DNA of 64,000 nt from Balneola sp. GTDB lineage: Bacteria; Bacteroidota; Rhodothermia; Balneolales; Balneolaceae. Below the pieces are notes generated by a model. The model made no database searches. It saw nothing but the letters and a program-made list of their open reading frames with translations, and was not told the DNA's origin. The DNA is taken from assembly GCA_017643645.1 (NCBI GenBank), contig JAEPNB010000008.1, positions 1 through 64,000 on the forward strand, written 5' to 3'. This document shows positions 34,584 through 44,544 of this stretch, piece by piece; within the stretch, counting starts at the first letter, position 1, and each line of letters begins with the position of its first letter. The translations under genes were made by a program, and so were the position numbers.

Positions 34584-35129
34584 GTGAAAATTTTCAGAAC
34601 ACATATCACTAAAACTTATAGTCTGGTAGTAATACTACTTGGATTTGCGCTTCATTTTGTTGCTCCTATTCAAGAAAGTAAAACTCATTCAGAGTTTACT
34701 TCATGGTTAGATGCCAAAGTAAAATCTGAAGAGAATGCCGAGATCAGAAAGCTTATTTCAGATTTAGCTGATGATGCAGACGAACTGGACTCGGTGATAA
34801 GGAAGGCTTCAGAGATCGTATCAAAAAACAGTGAAGATTTTGAACTGCCACTTGGCAAATCAAATGATTCGGATGTTTTGGAAGTGATTATTGATGAGTG
34901 GAAAGCTTATCAGAGTTCTTCTAATGGTATGGGCAAGGCGGTTGTAGTTGAGAACATTAAACCGAATGCCGTTTCTCAAAAAGAAGTCGCTTCTCTGAAA
35001 AAAGGAGTAAACTCTGTTTCAGAGTCCTGTATGAATAATCTGGTTAACATTGAAGCCGGATGGGATACATTTTCACAAAACACATCTTCAATTCCATTTG
35101 AATCAGGGGTAGCGATAAACGCACCTTAG
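34584..35129 (+). CDS. Exported protein of unknown function
   Basis: A 181-residue protein starting at GTG. Residues about 10-29 form a signal peptide or anchor (YSLVVILLGFALHFVAPIQ). The rest is hydrophilic and acidic and probably helical (ENAEIRKLISDLADDADELDSVIRKASEIV), with one Cys (SESCMNN). I do not recognise a family. It lies 159 bases before secD on the same strand, with 'word-repeat' intergenic sequence between, so operon membership is doubtful. Confidence 0.7.
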   Translation: MKIFRTHITKTYSLVVILLGFALHFVAPIQESKTHSEFTSWLDAKVKSEENAEIRKLISDLADDADELDSVIRKASEIVSKNSEDFELPLGKSNDSDVLEVIIDEWKAYQSSSNGMGKAVVVENIKPNAVSQKEVASLKKGVNSVSESCMNNLVNIEAGWDTFSQNTSSIPFESGVAINAP

Positions 35130-35288
35130 TACCCTTCGGGTAAATATCAAATACCCAATTCCAACATTCAAAAAAACAAATTACAGAGTTCAAATTTTGA
35201 ATTCTATTTAGACTAAGAGTAGATGATTTTTCTCAATTCTTATGTCTTAAACCTAATATCTAATACAAAAATCTAAAATCTAACAACC

Positions 35289-37106
35289 ATGCAAGGAAAC
35301 GGATTTAAAATAGGACTTATAGTGGCCTTTTTGGGACTAACGCTATTTTACCTATATCCAACTGTTATATACAATTTGGAGCAAAAACAAATAAGTGAAC
35401 TTTCTCCTACTGATAGTATTCAATACGTAGATGAGAACAGAGAAAAGTTAGCAAGTCTAAAAGAGCGAACGTTAAATCTTGGTCTTGATCTGCAAGGCGG
35501 AATGTACGTTATGCTTGAAGTTGGAACACCACAGTTGATTCTAGAACTGGCCGGTGAAAACAAAGACGATGCACTGGAACAAGTAGTTGCAAGCGCCAGA
35601 ACAACAGCTTTGGCTAACGACACCGATTTCATCGATGAAATGGCGACAGAGTTTCAATCACAAGGTGAAGGAGCCAGATTGAGTCGTTATTTCAGAAATG
35701 ATGCTGCGGAAATAACCAGGCGTTCCACAAACGAAGAGATCATTACGTTCTTAAAAGCACAAAGAACAGAAGCTCTCGACAGAGCTATCGAAATTATTCG
35801 TACTCGTGTGGATAGATTTGGTGTAACAGAGCCATCCATCGTAAAACAAGGAACAGACAGAATCGTAGTTGAGCTTCCGGGTGTTGATGATAAAGAGCGA
35901 GTTCGTAATCTATTAAGAGGAACCGCTCGTTTAGAATTCAGATTGGCAGCTAATGCGAACGATTTCAGTTCTTTCATCAATCAGGTGTATGATTATTTCG
36001 ATCAGAAAGCTGCAGGCGAAGAAGGAGACAGTTTAGATACTATTCAACCAAATGCTTTGCTGGAAGTTCTTATTCCAAGTCAGGGAAGTCCATATGTTCT
36101 TGGGTATGCTGAAGAACAAGACACCGCAGAAGTAAATGCGTTACTAAACGATCCGGAAATAGATCGTATGCTTCCAAGAAACACAACCATTATGTGGAGT
36201 GCCAATACTCAGCCATACACTCAAGGTGGAGCAGAAGTGTTTTCTCTTTACGGAGTAAAAACAGATGTTGAAATGACCGGTGATGTTATTGAAGAAGCAA
36301 GCGTTCAGTTTGACCCTGCTACTAACGTTCCTGAAGTTTCTATGACTATGAATGCAGAAGGTGCCAGAGACTGGGCAAGAATTACAGGAGCTAATATCGG
36401 TAAACCGGTAGCTATTGTTCTGGATGGTTTTATATATACCTATCCAAACGTGATTTCGAAGATAAATAACGGTCGTTCATCTATTACCGGAGTTGAAAAT
36501 GTGGGCGAAGCGGATGACTTGGTAAACATTCTGCTTTCAGGTGCACTTCCCGCTCCGTTAGAGATCGTTGAAGAGCGTACCGTTGGTGCTTCACTAGGTC
36601 AGGCTTCTATTGACGCGAGTTTAAACTCTGTATTAATTGGTTTATCCATCGTGGCAATTTTTATGATTGTGTATTACAGAACAGGTGGTGCAGTTGCTGA
36701 TCTGGCGTTACTACTGAATATCGTGTTCATTTTAGGAATTTTAGCAGGCTTCAAAGCTACGTTAACACTTCCGGGAATGGCAGGTATCGTACTGACTATT
36801 GGTATGGCGGTAGATGCAAACGTGCTGATCTTTGATCGTATTCGTGAGGAGCAACGCACAGGAAAAACCATCAAAGCCGCAATTTCTGCAGGTTATGCAA
36901 ATGCGATGAGTGCAATTTTTGATGCAAACATCACTACAGGTTTTGTAGCATTAGTTCTTTTGAGTTTCGGAGTTGGTCCGATCAAAGGATTCGCTGTAAC
37001 ACTGCTTGCAGGTATCTGTTGTTCATTATTTAGCGCAATTATTATCACACGTGTAGTGGTAGACTATTTGACTCGTGCTAAATCTGACGCAGTAAACTTC
37101 GGTTAA
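35289..37106 (+). CDS. secD: Protein translocase subunit SecD
   Basis: SecD works with SecF and SecYEG to pull exported proteins across the inner membrane using the proton gradient. The 605-residue protein has an N-terminal membrane helix (about 8-27) and the signature LNLGLDLQGGMYVMLEV near 61. A large periplasmic P1 domain contains ALDRAIEIIRTRVDRFGVTEPSIVKQG (about 162-188). Five C-terminal helices carry AGIVLTIGMAVDANVLIFDRIREE. SecF follows after 37 bases. The two are separate polypeptides, unlike the fused SecDF of many Bacteroidota. Confidence 0.97.
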   Translation: MQGNGFKIGLIVAFLGLTLFYLYPTVIYNLEQKQISELSPTDSIQYVDENREKLASLKERTLNLGLDLQGGMYVMLEVGTPQLILELAGENKDDALEQVVASARTTALANDTDFIDEMATEFQSQGEGARLSRYFRNDAAEITRRSTNEEIITFLKAQRTEALDRAIEIIRTRVDRFGVTEPSIVKQGTDRIVVELPGVDDKERVRNLLRGTARLEFRLAANANDFSSFINQVYDYFDQKAAGEEGDSLDTIQPNALLEVLIPSQGSPYVLGYAEEQDTAEVNALLNDPEIDRMLPRNTTIMWSANTQPYTQGGAEVFSLYGVKTDVEMTGDVIEEASVQFDPATNVPEVSMTMNAEGARDWARITGANIGKPVAIVLDGFIYTYPNVISKINNGRSSITGVENVGEADDLVNILLSGALPAPLEIVEERTVGASLGQASIDASLNSVLIGLSIVAIFMIVYYRTGGAVADLALLLNIVFILGILAGFKATLTLPGMAGIVLTIGMAVDANVLIFDRIREEQRTGKTIKAAISAGYANAMSAIFDANITTGFVALVLLSFGVGPIKGFAVTLLAGICCSLFSAIIITRVVVDYLTRAKSDAVNFG

Positions 37107-37143
37107 TCAACAAAGAAATTTAAAAGAGTAAAAGGATATAATT

Positions 37144-38052
37144 ATGAGATGGTTTGAAACACCAAATTTTGACTTCGTTAGTAAACGAAAGATAGCTTAC
37201 GTGATCTCGGGAGTATTGCTTGCAATTTCCATTGGAGCGATTTTAACGAAAGGACTGCAGTACGGTATTGACTTTAAAGGCGGTAAAGAAATAGTCTTGA
37301 AGTTTGAGAAAGCTGTGGATGTAACAGAGATCAGATCCAGCTTATCTGATCCGTTAGGTTCAACCCCGGAAGTGAAGCTTTTCGGATCCGAATCTGAAGT
37401 GTTGATCAGAACAGATAATACAAACACGATTGAAGAGATCGAGACCGTAGTTCGCGCTACAATGTCGCAGCTTTATCCTGATAATCAGGCTGAAACTGAA
37501 AAAACTGACAGTGTAGGACCAAGAATAGCCGAAGATCTGAAATCAGGTGGATTGCAGGCAGTGATCTATTCTATGATCATTATCTTCGTGTACATTTTGA
37601 TCAGATTCCGTAAATGGACATTCTCGGCCGGAGCCGTTGCAGCATTATTCCATGATGTGATTATAACGCTTGGTGCATTCACATTGTTAAGTGATGTGGT
37701 AAACTTCAGCTTACTGATCGATCAGAATATTATTGCAGCATTCTTAACTATTGTAGGTTATTCTTTGAACGATACGGTGGTAGTTTTTGACCGTATTCGT
37801 GAGAACAGTATCGTGCATAAAGGCATGGAATTTATTCCAATGGTAAATAAAAGCTTGAATGATACGCTAAGTAGAACTATTATCACTTCGGTTACCACCT
37901 TGTTTGTGGTTGCTGTGCTGTTTATTTTTGGCGGCGAAGTGTTAAAAGGTTTTTCTTTTGCACTGTTAATTGGTATTGTACTTGGTACGTATAGTTCGTT
38001 ATTTGTTGCCAGCTCTTTGGTAGTAGAATTAGACTCCAAAACCAATAAATAA
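37144..38052 (+). CDS. secF: Protein translocase subunit SecF
   Basis: The partner of SecD in preprotein translocation. A 302-residue protein starting MRWFETPNFDFVSKRK, with six membrane helices. It has the family motif LQYGIDFKGGKEIVLKF (about 36-52) and SVGPRIAEDL before the helix block. YSLNDTVVVFDRIREN is the SecF equivalent of the proton-relay segment. It follows secD directly and is followed after 21 bases by a STAS protein gene, so all three are likely cotranscribed. Confidence 0.97.
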   Translation: MRWFETPNFDFVSKRKIAYVISGVLLAISIGAILTKGLQYGIDFKGGKEIVLKFEKAVDVTEIRSSLSDPLGSTPEVKLFGSESEVLIRTDNTNTIEEIETVVRATMSQLYPDNQAETEKTDSVGPRIAEDLKSGGLQAVIYSMIIIFVYILIRFRKWTFSAGAVAALFHDVIITLGAFTLLSDVVNFSLLIDQNIIAAFLTIVGYSLNDTVVVFDRIRENSIVHKGMEFIPMVNKSLNDTLSRTIITSVTTLFVVAVLFIFGGEVLKGFSFALLIGIVLGTYSSLFVASSLVVELDSKTNK

Positions 38053-38073
38053 TAAGTTTTAAAAAATAGGATT

Positions 38074-38418
38074 ATGAGCTTTAATACATCAGAACGCTAC
38101 AGTAGCGTGGTTATCGAATTTAAAGGTAACGTAATGGGTGGACCCGATGCGGTTAGCCTGAACGAAAAACTTCATGAGCTAATTGATGCCGGAAAAACCA
38201 ACATTGTAGTTGATCTCGGAAAAGTAAAGTTCATGAATTCATCCGGACTTGGAATGTTAATCGGTGCGCTCACAACTATGCGTAAAGCAGGCGGTGATCT
38301 CAGGATCGCCAATGCTACTGATAAGATTGAGAGTTTGTTAATTGTGACAAAATTGATCACCGTTTTCAAGCATTTCAAATCAGTAGAAGAGGCAGCCGAA
38401 TCATTCAACGAAGGTTGA
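38074..38418 (+). CDS. STAS-domain anti-sigma factor antagonist-like protein
   Basis: A single STAS domain of 114 residues. The core VVDLGKVKFMNSSGLGMLIGALTTMRKAGGDLRI-type region (residues about 48-80) contains the Ser-Ser pair where SpoIIAA-type antagonists are phosphorylated. The kinase and anti-sigma partner are not in the window, so target and signal are unknown. The gene lies between secF and a strong terminator. Whether it shares promoters with secDF is inferred from spacing. Confidence 0.92.
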   Translation: MSFNTSERYSSVVIEFKGNVMGGPDAVSLNEKLHELIDAGKTNIVVDLGKVKFMNSSGLGMLIGALTTMRKAGGDLRIANATDKIESLLIVTKLITVFKHFKSVEEAAESFNEG

Positions 38419-38442
38419 AAAGCGTTTTCTAAATAGAACCTG

Positions 38443-38473
38443 AAAGGGGTGTAGATAACTACACCCCTTTTTT
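38443..38473 (+). terminator. Intrinsic terminator after the secD-secF-STAS unit
   Basis: Arms AAGGGGTGTAG (38444-38454) and CTACACCCCTT (38459-38469) pair completely around a 4-base loop and are followed by a run of T. It separates the secDF unit from purA. Confidence 0.92.
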
Positions 38474-38494
38474 ATTGTTAATAGTTTTTTTTAA

Positions 38495-39778
<1,284 letters not shown>

Positions 39779-39808
39779 ACAGGAGATGTAAGACTTAAGA
39801 TTTAAGAC

Positions 39809-40327
39809 ATGAGACTACTAATAAGTACATTTTTAAATATCTCATTATTAGTAGTTTTAATGTCTTGTTCAGATAATAATACACAGTTCGAGAGAGTCCC
39901 GGATAGTTGGTTTACGATTGAACCAATACTACTTGGATTCGAAGAATATGATCTTTGCTATGAATTATTTGTAAGAGAAGACTTTGATCAGTAATCGATT
40001 GGCAGAGAAAACGAATGTTTAGTTCACCCGGGAATATTACAAGAAGAAGAGAGAGGTGATATTATAATTGGATATGATGATACAAAAATACGTTTGAGAG
40101 AAATAGAAGGTAAAATTAAAGCTTTTTATACTGAATTTGAGAATGAGGGGATGGTCATTGGCTCTCCATCTAAATGGTACTCAACGATTGACAGCTCAGA
40201 GTCTTTAAAATGGGTGGAAGGTATCAGCTATGAAAAAATTGAAATCAATGAACTAATAATTGACTTCCGCAAAGACTTTTTAACTAAAGAATTTTTTTAT
40301 AGCATAAAAGTTAACAAAGACTTTTAG
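39809..40327 (+). pseudogene. Lipoprotein gene interrupted by one in-frame stop
   Basis: Codons 1-61 give a lipoprotein start (lipobox VLMSC, then a hydrophilic stretch ending YELFVREDFDQ). After a TAA at 39992-39994 the same frame stays open (SIGRENECLVHPGILQEEER...) to a TAG at 40325. Apart from that single codon the 172-codon frame is continuous. A shared frame across the stop makes a recent nonsense mutation, or a base-call error, the simplest reading. I do not recognise the family. The start ATG itself lies in a copy of the 'AAGATTTAAGACAT' intergenic phrase also seen at 25.17 kb. Confidence 0.65.
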
Positions 40328-40340
40328 TTCTTTTTCAACT

Positions 40341-40370
40341 AGTTCCGATGCTCTGCGTCGGAACTGTTTC
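40341..40370 (+). terminator. Probable intrinsic terminator
   Basis: AGTTCCGA (40341-40348) pairs with TCGGAACT (40358-40365), followed by GTTTCTTAT. The short T run makes it a moderate candidate. Confidence 0.55.
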
Positions 40371-40514
40371 TTATATCGAAAAGTGGTGATTCTACGAATA
40401 TTTTAAAAACCAGCAGCCAAATCACATTTACGATTGCTAACATGCCTGTACTTTTCATTACCACTTTAATTTAGTAAATAGAGCTTCTAACTATTACTAA
40501 CTACATGGTGTACT

Positions 40515-43500
40515 ATGAATAAGAGCAATATGAGATTATTGGTTACGGCTATTTTTGCATTTCTGATAGCGATCCCGGCACAGTTAATAGGACAGGAAAA
40601 GAGTGAAGAAAAAGAGAAGTGGGATGTAACCGAGCCAAGAGGTGAAACCAGAGAAATTTCATTCACAACAGACGAAGGTACCTGGATGTCGCTGGATATT
40701 TCACCGGATAACAAATGGCTTTATTTTGATCTGATGGGACATATTTACAGAATGTCACCGGAGGGCGGAAAAGCTGATAATCTTACGGACACAACGGGAA
40801 TCGCACTTAATTTTCATCCTGCTATCTCACCTGATGGTTCAAAAATTGCTTTTATTTCAGATCGTTCGGGGCAAAACAACCTTTGGATTATGGATGCTGA
40901 CGGATCTAATCCTAAACAGGTTTTTAAAGAGGGAATGGTTAGAGCAGTAACACCGGAGTGGACAAATGATGGTGAATATATCTTAGTGAGAAGACAAAGT
41001 CTTTCAGGAAATGGAAGCGGAATATGGATGTACCATAAAGACGGCGGCGAGGGAATAGAAGTAGCAAATGGAAGCTGGCCTTCAGTTTCTGATGTGGATT
41101 CCTATTTGTATTATTACGAAGCCGTTGGTCCTAGACAAGGAATTGGTTTGAACGACGCATTGAAAGGATATAATCAACTTCGCAGAAAGGATCTTAAAAC
41201 CGGAGAAGTCATCGAGATCACAAACGGGGTAGCTGCTCAACAGATCAGAAGTTCAAGTGGTGGAGGTTATGCCGCAGAAGTTTCACCGGATGGCAGATAT
41301 CTAGCTTTTGCTCGTCAAATACCGAGTGGTACCATTTCATATCGTGGACATGAATTTGGTCCGCGAACAGCACTTTGGCTTAGAGATCTGCATACGGGAT
41401 CTGAAAGACTCATCATGGATCCAATTGACCGTGACATGACAGAAACGATCAAAGTACTTCGCGATTTACCGGGATACAGCTGGACGAACGACAGTAAACA
41501 TATTTATATCTCCCAGGGCGGAAAGATCAGAAAATTGAATGTTGGTTCCGGGGAAGTAGAAACAATTCCATTTGAGGCTGACATCCATCGTACTATTTCA
41601 GAACAGGCCTATCACAAGTTTGACGTTCCTTTCGATGAGTTTAAAGCAAGATTTTTAAGATGGTATGCACTTTCGCCCGATGGTAAAAAGGCGGCATTTC
41701 AGGCTATAGGCAGAATTTGGGTGATGGATGTTCCGAATGGCACTCCGAAACGTTTAACCAAAGATTTTGAGCCCTTTGAATTTGCACCAAGCTGGTCGCC
41801 GGATAGTAAATTTATCGCATTTTCAAGTTGGCATGATACTGATGGAGGGGAATTATGGAAAGCTGAAGTCAGGAATTCAAGATTAACAAAACTAACTAAA
41901 GAGCCCGGCGAATACCTTCATCCGAACTGGAGCGCAGATGGTTCAAAAATAGTAGCTATAAAAGGATCAGGTACTACAAACCGGGGAAGAACCTGGGCGT
42001 GGAATCCATGGTATGATGTTATTGAGGTAAGTTCAGGAGGAAGTGATGCGAGGCAAATTATCAGAATTGAAACAGGTGGCGGATCACGGTCTCAGTTGGC
42101 TCGACCTTTTTACGGTCCCGAAAACAGGATCTTTTTTCAGGAGCCGGAAGATGGAGATTATGCTCTTAAGTCTGTCCGAAAAGATGGATCAGATGAAATA
42201 ATTCATGTGTCTATTGAAGATGGCGATGAAATTATGCTTTCTCCTGACGGCAAACACGTAGCAATCACAGAAGGGATGAATGTTTACTTAATGCCGCTGC
42301 CATACTTAAGAACCAATAATGAAAGCATCAACATCAACAAAAAGAATGGAAAATTTCCGGTAAAGCAATTATCGAAAACCGGGGGATTCTTCCCAACCTG
42401 GCTCAGCGAAAATGAAGTGACCTTTGGAAGTGCTGATAGGGTGTATAAGTATGATCTGGTTTCAGAAAAAACAGATAGTATTTCGATCAATCTAACGGTG
42501 AAAAAGGATAAAGCTTCAGGCTCGATCGCAATGATTAATGCAAGGATCATCACTGTAAATGAAAATGATGATGTGATTGAATCAGGGAGTATAGTTGCAG
42601 TAGACGGAAGAATAACTTGTGTTGGAGATTGCGATACTTCAGGAGTGGATGAAGTGATAGATGCCTCCGGGAAAACCATCATGCCCGGCCTTATTGATAT
42701 GCACGCGCATCATTATCGTGAGTATCGTGGAATAATGCCAAAGAAAAGCTTTGAAACAGCTATTTATCTGGCCTTTGGAGTAACAACTAATTTGGACAAT
42801 TCCATGTGGTCTCAAAATGTATTCCCAACTGCTGAATTAATCGATGCAGGGGAAATATTAGGTCCCAGAACTTTCAGTACCGGAGATCCTTTATACATGG
42901 GTGACGGAACGAATCAAAATGAATTATCCAGTTATGAAGTAGCGGAAGAAAATATCGAAAGATTGAAATCCTTTGGAGCTGTTTCTTTAAAGCAGTATTT
43001 GCAGCCACGTCGGGATCAACGACAATGGGTTACAGACATAGCCCGAAGGGAAGGTTTAATGGTTACTACAGAAGGAAGTGATCTTATGTATAATCTTGGC
43101 CTTACAATGGACGGGCACACCGCTTTTGAACATCCAATGAGCTATGGTATTATTTATAAAGATGCATCTGTGTTTTTTGGGAAAGCGAAAATGGTGTATT
43201 CTCCAACGTATATGGTGGGTGGGACCGGACCATGGAATGAAGAGTATTATTATCAAAGAGAAGATGTTTGGAAGAATGAGAAGATGCAACGTTTCCTTCC
43301 CTGGAGGCAATTACTTCCACACACAAGAAGACGTATGCTACGCCCTGAATCTGATTACGGATTCCCGTTAATTGCAGAATCACTGAAAGATGTAATTGAA
43401 GCAGGTGGTTATGGAGCTATTGGATCTCATGGTCAAATTCATGGTATTTCCAGTCATTGGGAACTTTGGATGACCGCAGCAGGAATGAGTAATCTCCAAG

Positions 43501-43793
43501 CCATTCGGGTCGCAACTTTTCACGGAGCCTATTTCTTAGGTATGCAGGATGATCTGGGTTCATTGGAAGAAGGGAAAATCGCTGATCTGTTGGTGATCAA
43601 TTCCAATCCTTTAGATGATATCGAGAACACACTTGATATGATGTATGTTATGAAGGATGGAAAATTATATGAAGCAGCGACCCTTAACGAAGTCTGGCCC
43701 GAAAAGAAAAAGTATGGCCCGTATTATTGGGTTGATGAAGATGCTTTAAAATCAGATTCTATTCCTATAGACTATTGGGATAGAAATAAATAG
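40515..43793 (+). CDS. Secreted beta-propeller amidohydrolase
   Basis: A 1092-residue exported protein with signal peptide (about 6-26, ending LIGQ). Residues about 50-640 hold repeated TolB/PD40 propeller blades (LDISPDNKWLYFDLMGHIYRM, ISPDGSKIAFISDRSGQNNLW, SWSPDSKFIAFSSW, WSADGSKIVAIKG). From about 675 an amidohydrolase domain begins (IAMINARIITVNENDDVIESGSIV). Its metal-binding HxH is in GLIDMHAHHYREYRG (about 725-739), further His residues lie in TEGSDL...DGHTAFEHP, SHGQIHG and ATFHGAYFLGM, and the end reads GSLEEGKIADLLVI. The substrate, perhaps a cyclic amide or peptide outside the cytoplasm, is unknown. A terminator follows. Confidence 0.93.
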   Translation: MNKSNMRLLVTAIFAFLIAIPAQLIGQEKSEEKEKWDVTEPRGETREISFTTDEGTWMSLDISPDNKWLYFDLMGHIYRMSPEGGKADNLTDTTGIALNFHPAISPDGSKIAFISDRSGQNNLWIMDADGSNPKQVFKEGMVRAVTPEWTNDGEYILVRRQSLSGNGSGIWMYHKDGGEGIEVANGSWPSVSDVDSYLYYYEAVGPRQGIGLNDALKGYNQLRRKDLKTGEVIEITNGVAAQQIRSSSGGGYAAEVSPDGRYLAFARQIPSGTISYRGHEFGPRTALWLRDLHTGSERLIMDPIDRDMTETIKVLRDLPGYSWTNDSKHIYISQGGKIRKLNVGSGEVETIPFEADIHRTISEQAYHKFDVPFDEFKARFLRWYALSPDGKKAAFQAIGRIWVMDVPNGTPKRLTKDFEPFEFAPSWSPDSKFIAFSSWHDTDGGELWKAEVRNSRLTKLTKEPGEYLHPNWSADGSKIVAIKGSGTTNRGRTWAWNPWYDVIEVSSGGSDARQIIRIETGGGSRSQLARPFYGPENRIFFQEPEDGDYALKSVRKDGSDEIIHVSIEDGDEIMLSPDGKHVAITEGMNVYLMPLPYLRTNNESININKKNGKFPVKQLSKTGGFFPTWLSENEVTFGSADRVYKYDLVSEKTDSISINLTVKKDKASGSIAMINARIITVNENDDVIESGSIVAVDGRITCVGDCDTSGVDEVIDASGKTIMPGLIDMHAHHYREYRGIMPKKSFETAIYLAFGVTTNLDNSMWSQNVFPTAELIDAGEILGPRTFSTGDPLYMGDGTNQNELSSYEVAEENIERLKSFGAVSLKQYLQPRRDQRQWVTDIARREGLMVTTEGSDLMYNLGLTMDGHTAFEHPMSYGIIYKDASVFFGKAKMVYSPTYMVGGTGPWNEEYYYQREDVWKNEKMQRFLPWRQLLPHTRRRMLRPESDYGFPLIAESLKDVIEAGGYGAIGSHGQIHGISSHWELWMTAAGMSNLQAIRVATFHGAYFLGMQDDLGSLEEGKIADLLVINSNPLDDIENTLDMMYVMKDGKLYEAATLNEVWPEKKKYGPYYWVDEDALKSDSIPIDYWDRNK

Positions 43794-43800
43794 AAGAATT

Positions 43801-43826
43801 AAGGAGCCTGTTACAGGCTCCTATTT
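43801..43826. terminator. Bidirectional intrinsic terminator
   Basis: AGGAGCCTG (43802-43810) and CAGGCTCCT (43814-43822) form a perfect 9-base stem with loop TTA between two convergent genes, followed by ATTTT. Confidence 0.8.
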
Positions 43827-44111
43827 TCCACAAAAGAAATGATGATGATGGTGATGACCAAATACGGCATGACTTACATACGGCTCGGCATAAGCGGTAG
43901 CAGTTGCCAGTAGCAAAACAATGATCAACGCACTTTTTTTGTACTTAGGGTTTTCAGAGTTTTTGAGTTTCCAGGCTACAAAACCAAGAATAGCTGTTAA
44001 AAGTATCTTAAAAAGTCTGGCTTCCCAACCTATGTTGGGACTAAATCCCCCGATGATCCAAAAGAAAAGCAAAACTGATCCGGTGAAAAAGAAGGCTTTT
44101 GAGTTTTTCAT
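43821..44111 (-). CDS. Small membrane protein with natural C-terminal His6 tract
   Basis: A 96-residue protein with three membrane helices (about 9-24, 28-46, 58-74). It ends SHAVFGHHHHHHFFCGK: six consecutive His followed by FFC. Such a cluster could bind a transition metal (Ni, Zn, Cu, Co). I do not recognise the family. The stop is inside the shared terminator with the amidohydrolase gene. Topology and metal binding are inferred. Confidence 0.7.
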   Translation of the reverse strand: MKNSKAFFFTGSVLLFFWIIGGFSPNIGWEARLFKILLTAILGFVAWKLKNSENPKYKKSALIIVLLLATATAYAEPYVSHAVFGHHHHHHFFCGK

Positions 44112-44466
44112 GATTTCCCCATTTAACTAACAGTGACTGTAATAACACGGATAAATTTCGTATTGGTTTCATCTGCGAGGAATGAACATGACGAAGCAGT
44201 CTCCTCGTAAAAATTGAAACATCTTGACCCCATCTGTCTTCCCCTTGAATAAGGGGAAGGACTCGCTGATTGAGTTCTGAATCTGACAAGAAATTCCCCT
44301 CCTTTTGAAAGGAGGGGCGAACTACTTAGACTGTTAAATGTGACTAGGATTTGGGGAGGTCAGAAATAGCAGGGAAATAATTAAAGAGTAAAGGGAATCG
44401 ATCGGGGAAAATTACTTCTTTATCTTTCGTAAATGGGTTTTTAAAAAGGTCAGGTTAAATTTCCAA
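44112..44466. repeat. 355-base intergenic region with family P palindromes
   Basis: Palindromes lie at 44238-44259 (CTTCCCCTTGAATAAGGGGA core) and 44296-44317 (CCCCTCCTTTTGAAAGGAGG core), with a G-rich tail (GGATTTGGGGAGGTCAG) at 44347-44363. The rest is AT-rich and must carry the promoters of the divergent His6 and M14 genes. No gene is seen. Confidence 0.8.
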
Positions 44467-44544
44467 ATGGAAGTAAAATTTCGAAATGCTCTAATGAGAA
44501 TTCAATTCAATTTGGTATCATCAACTGCACAAAAAAACCTACTT

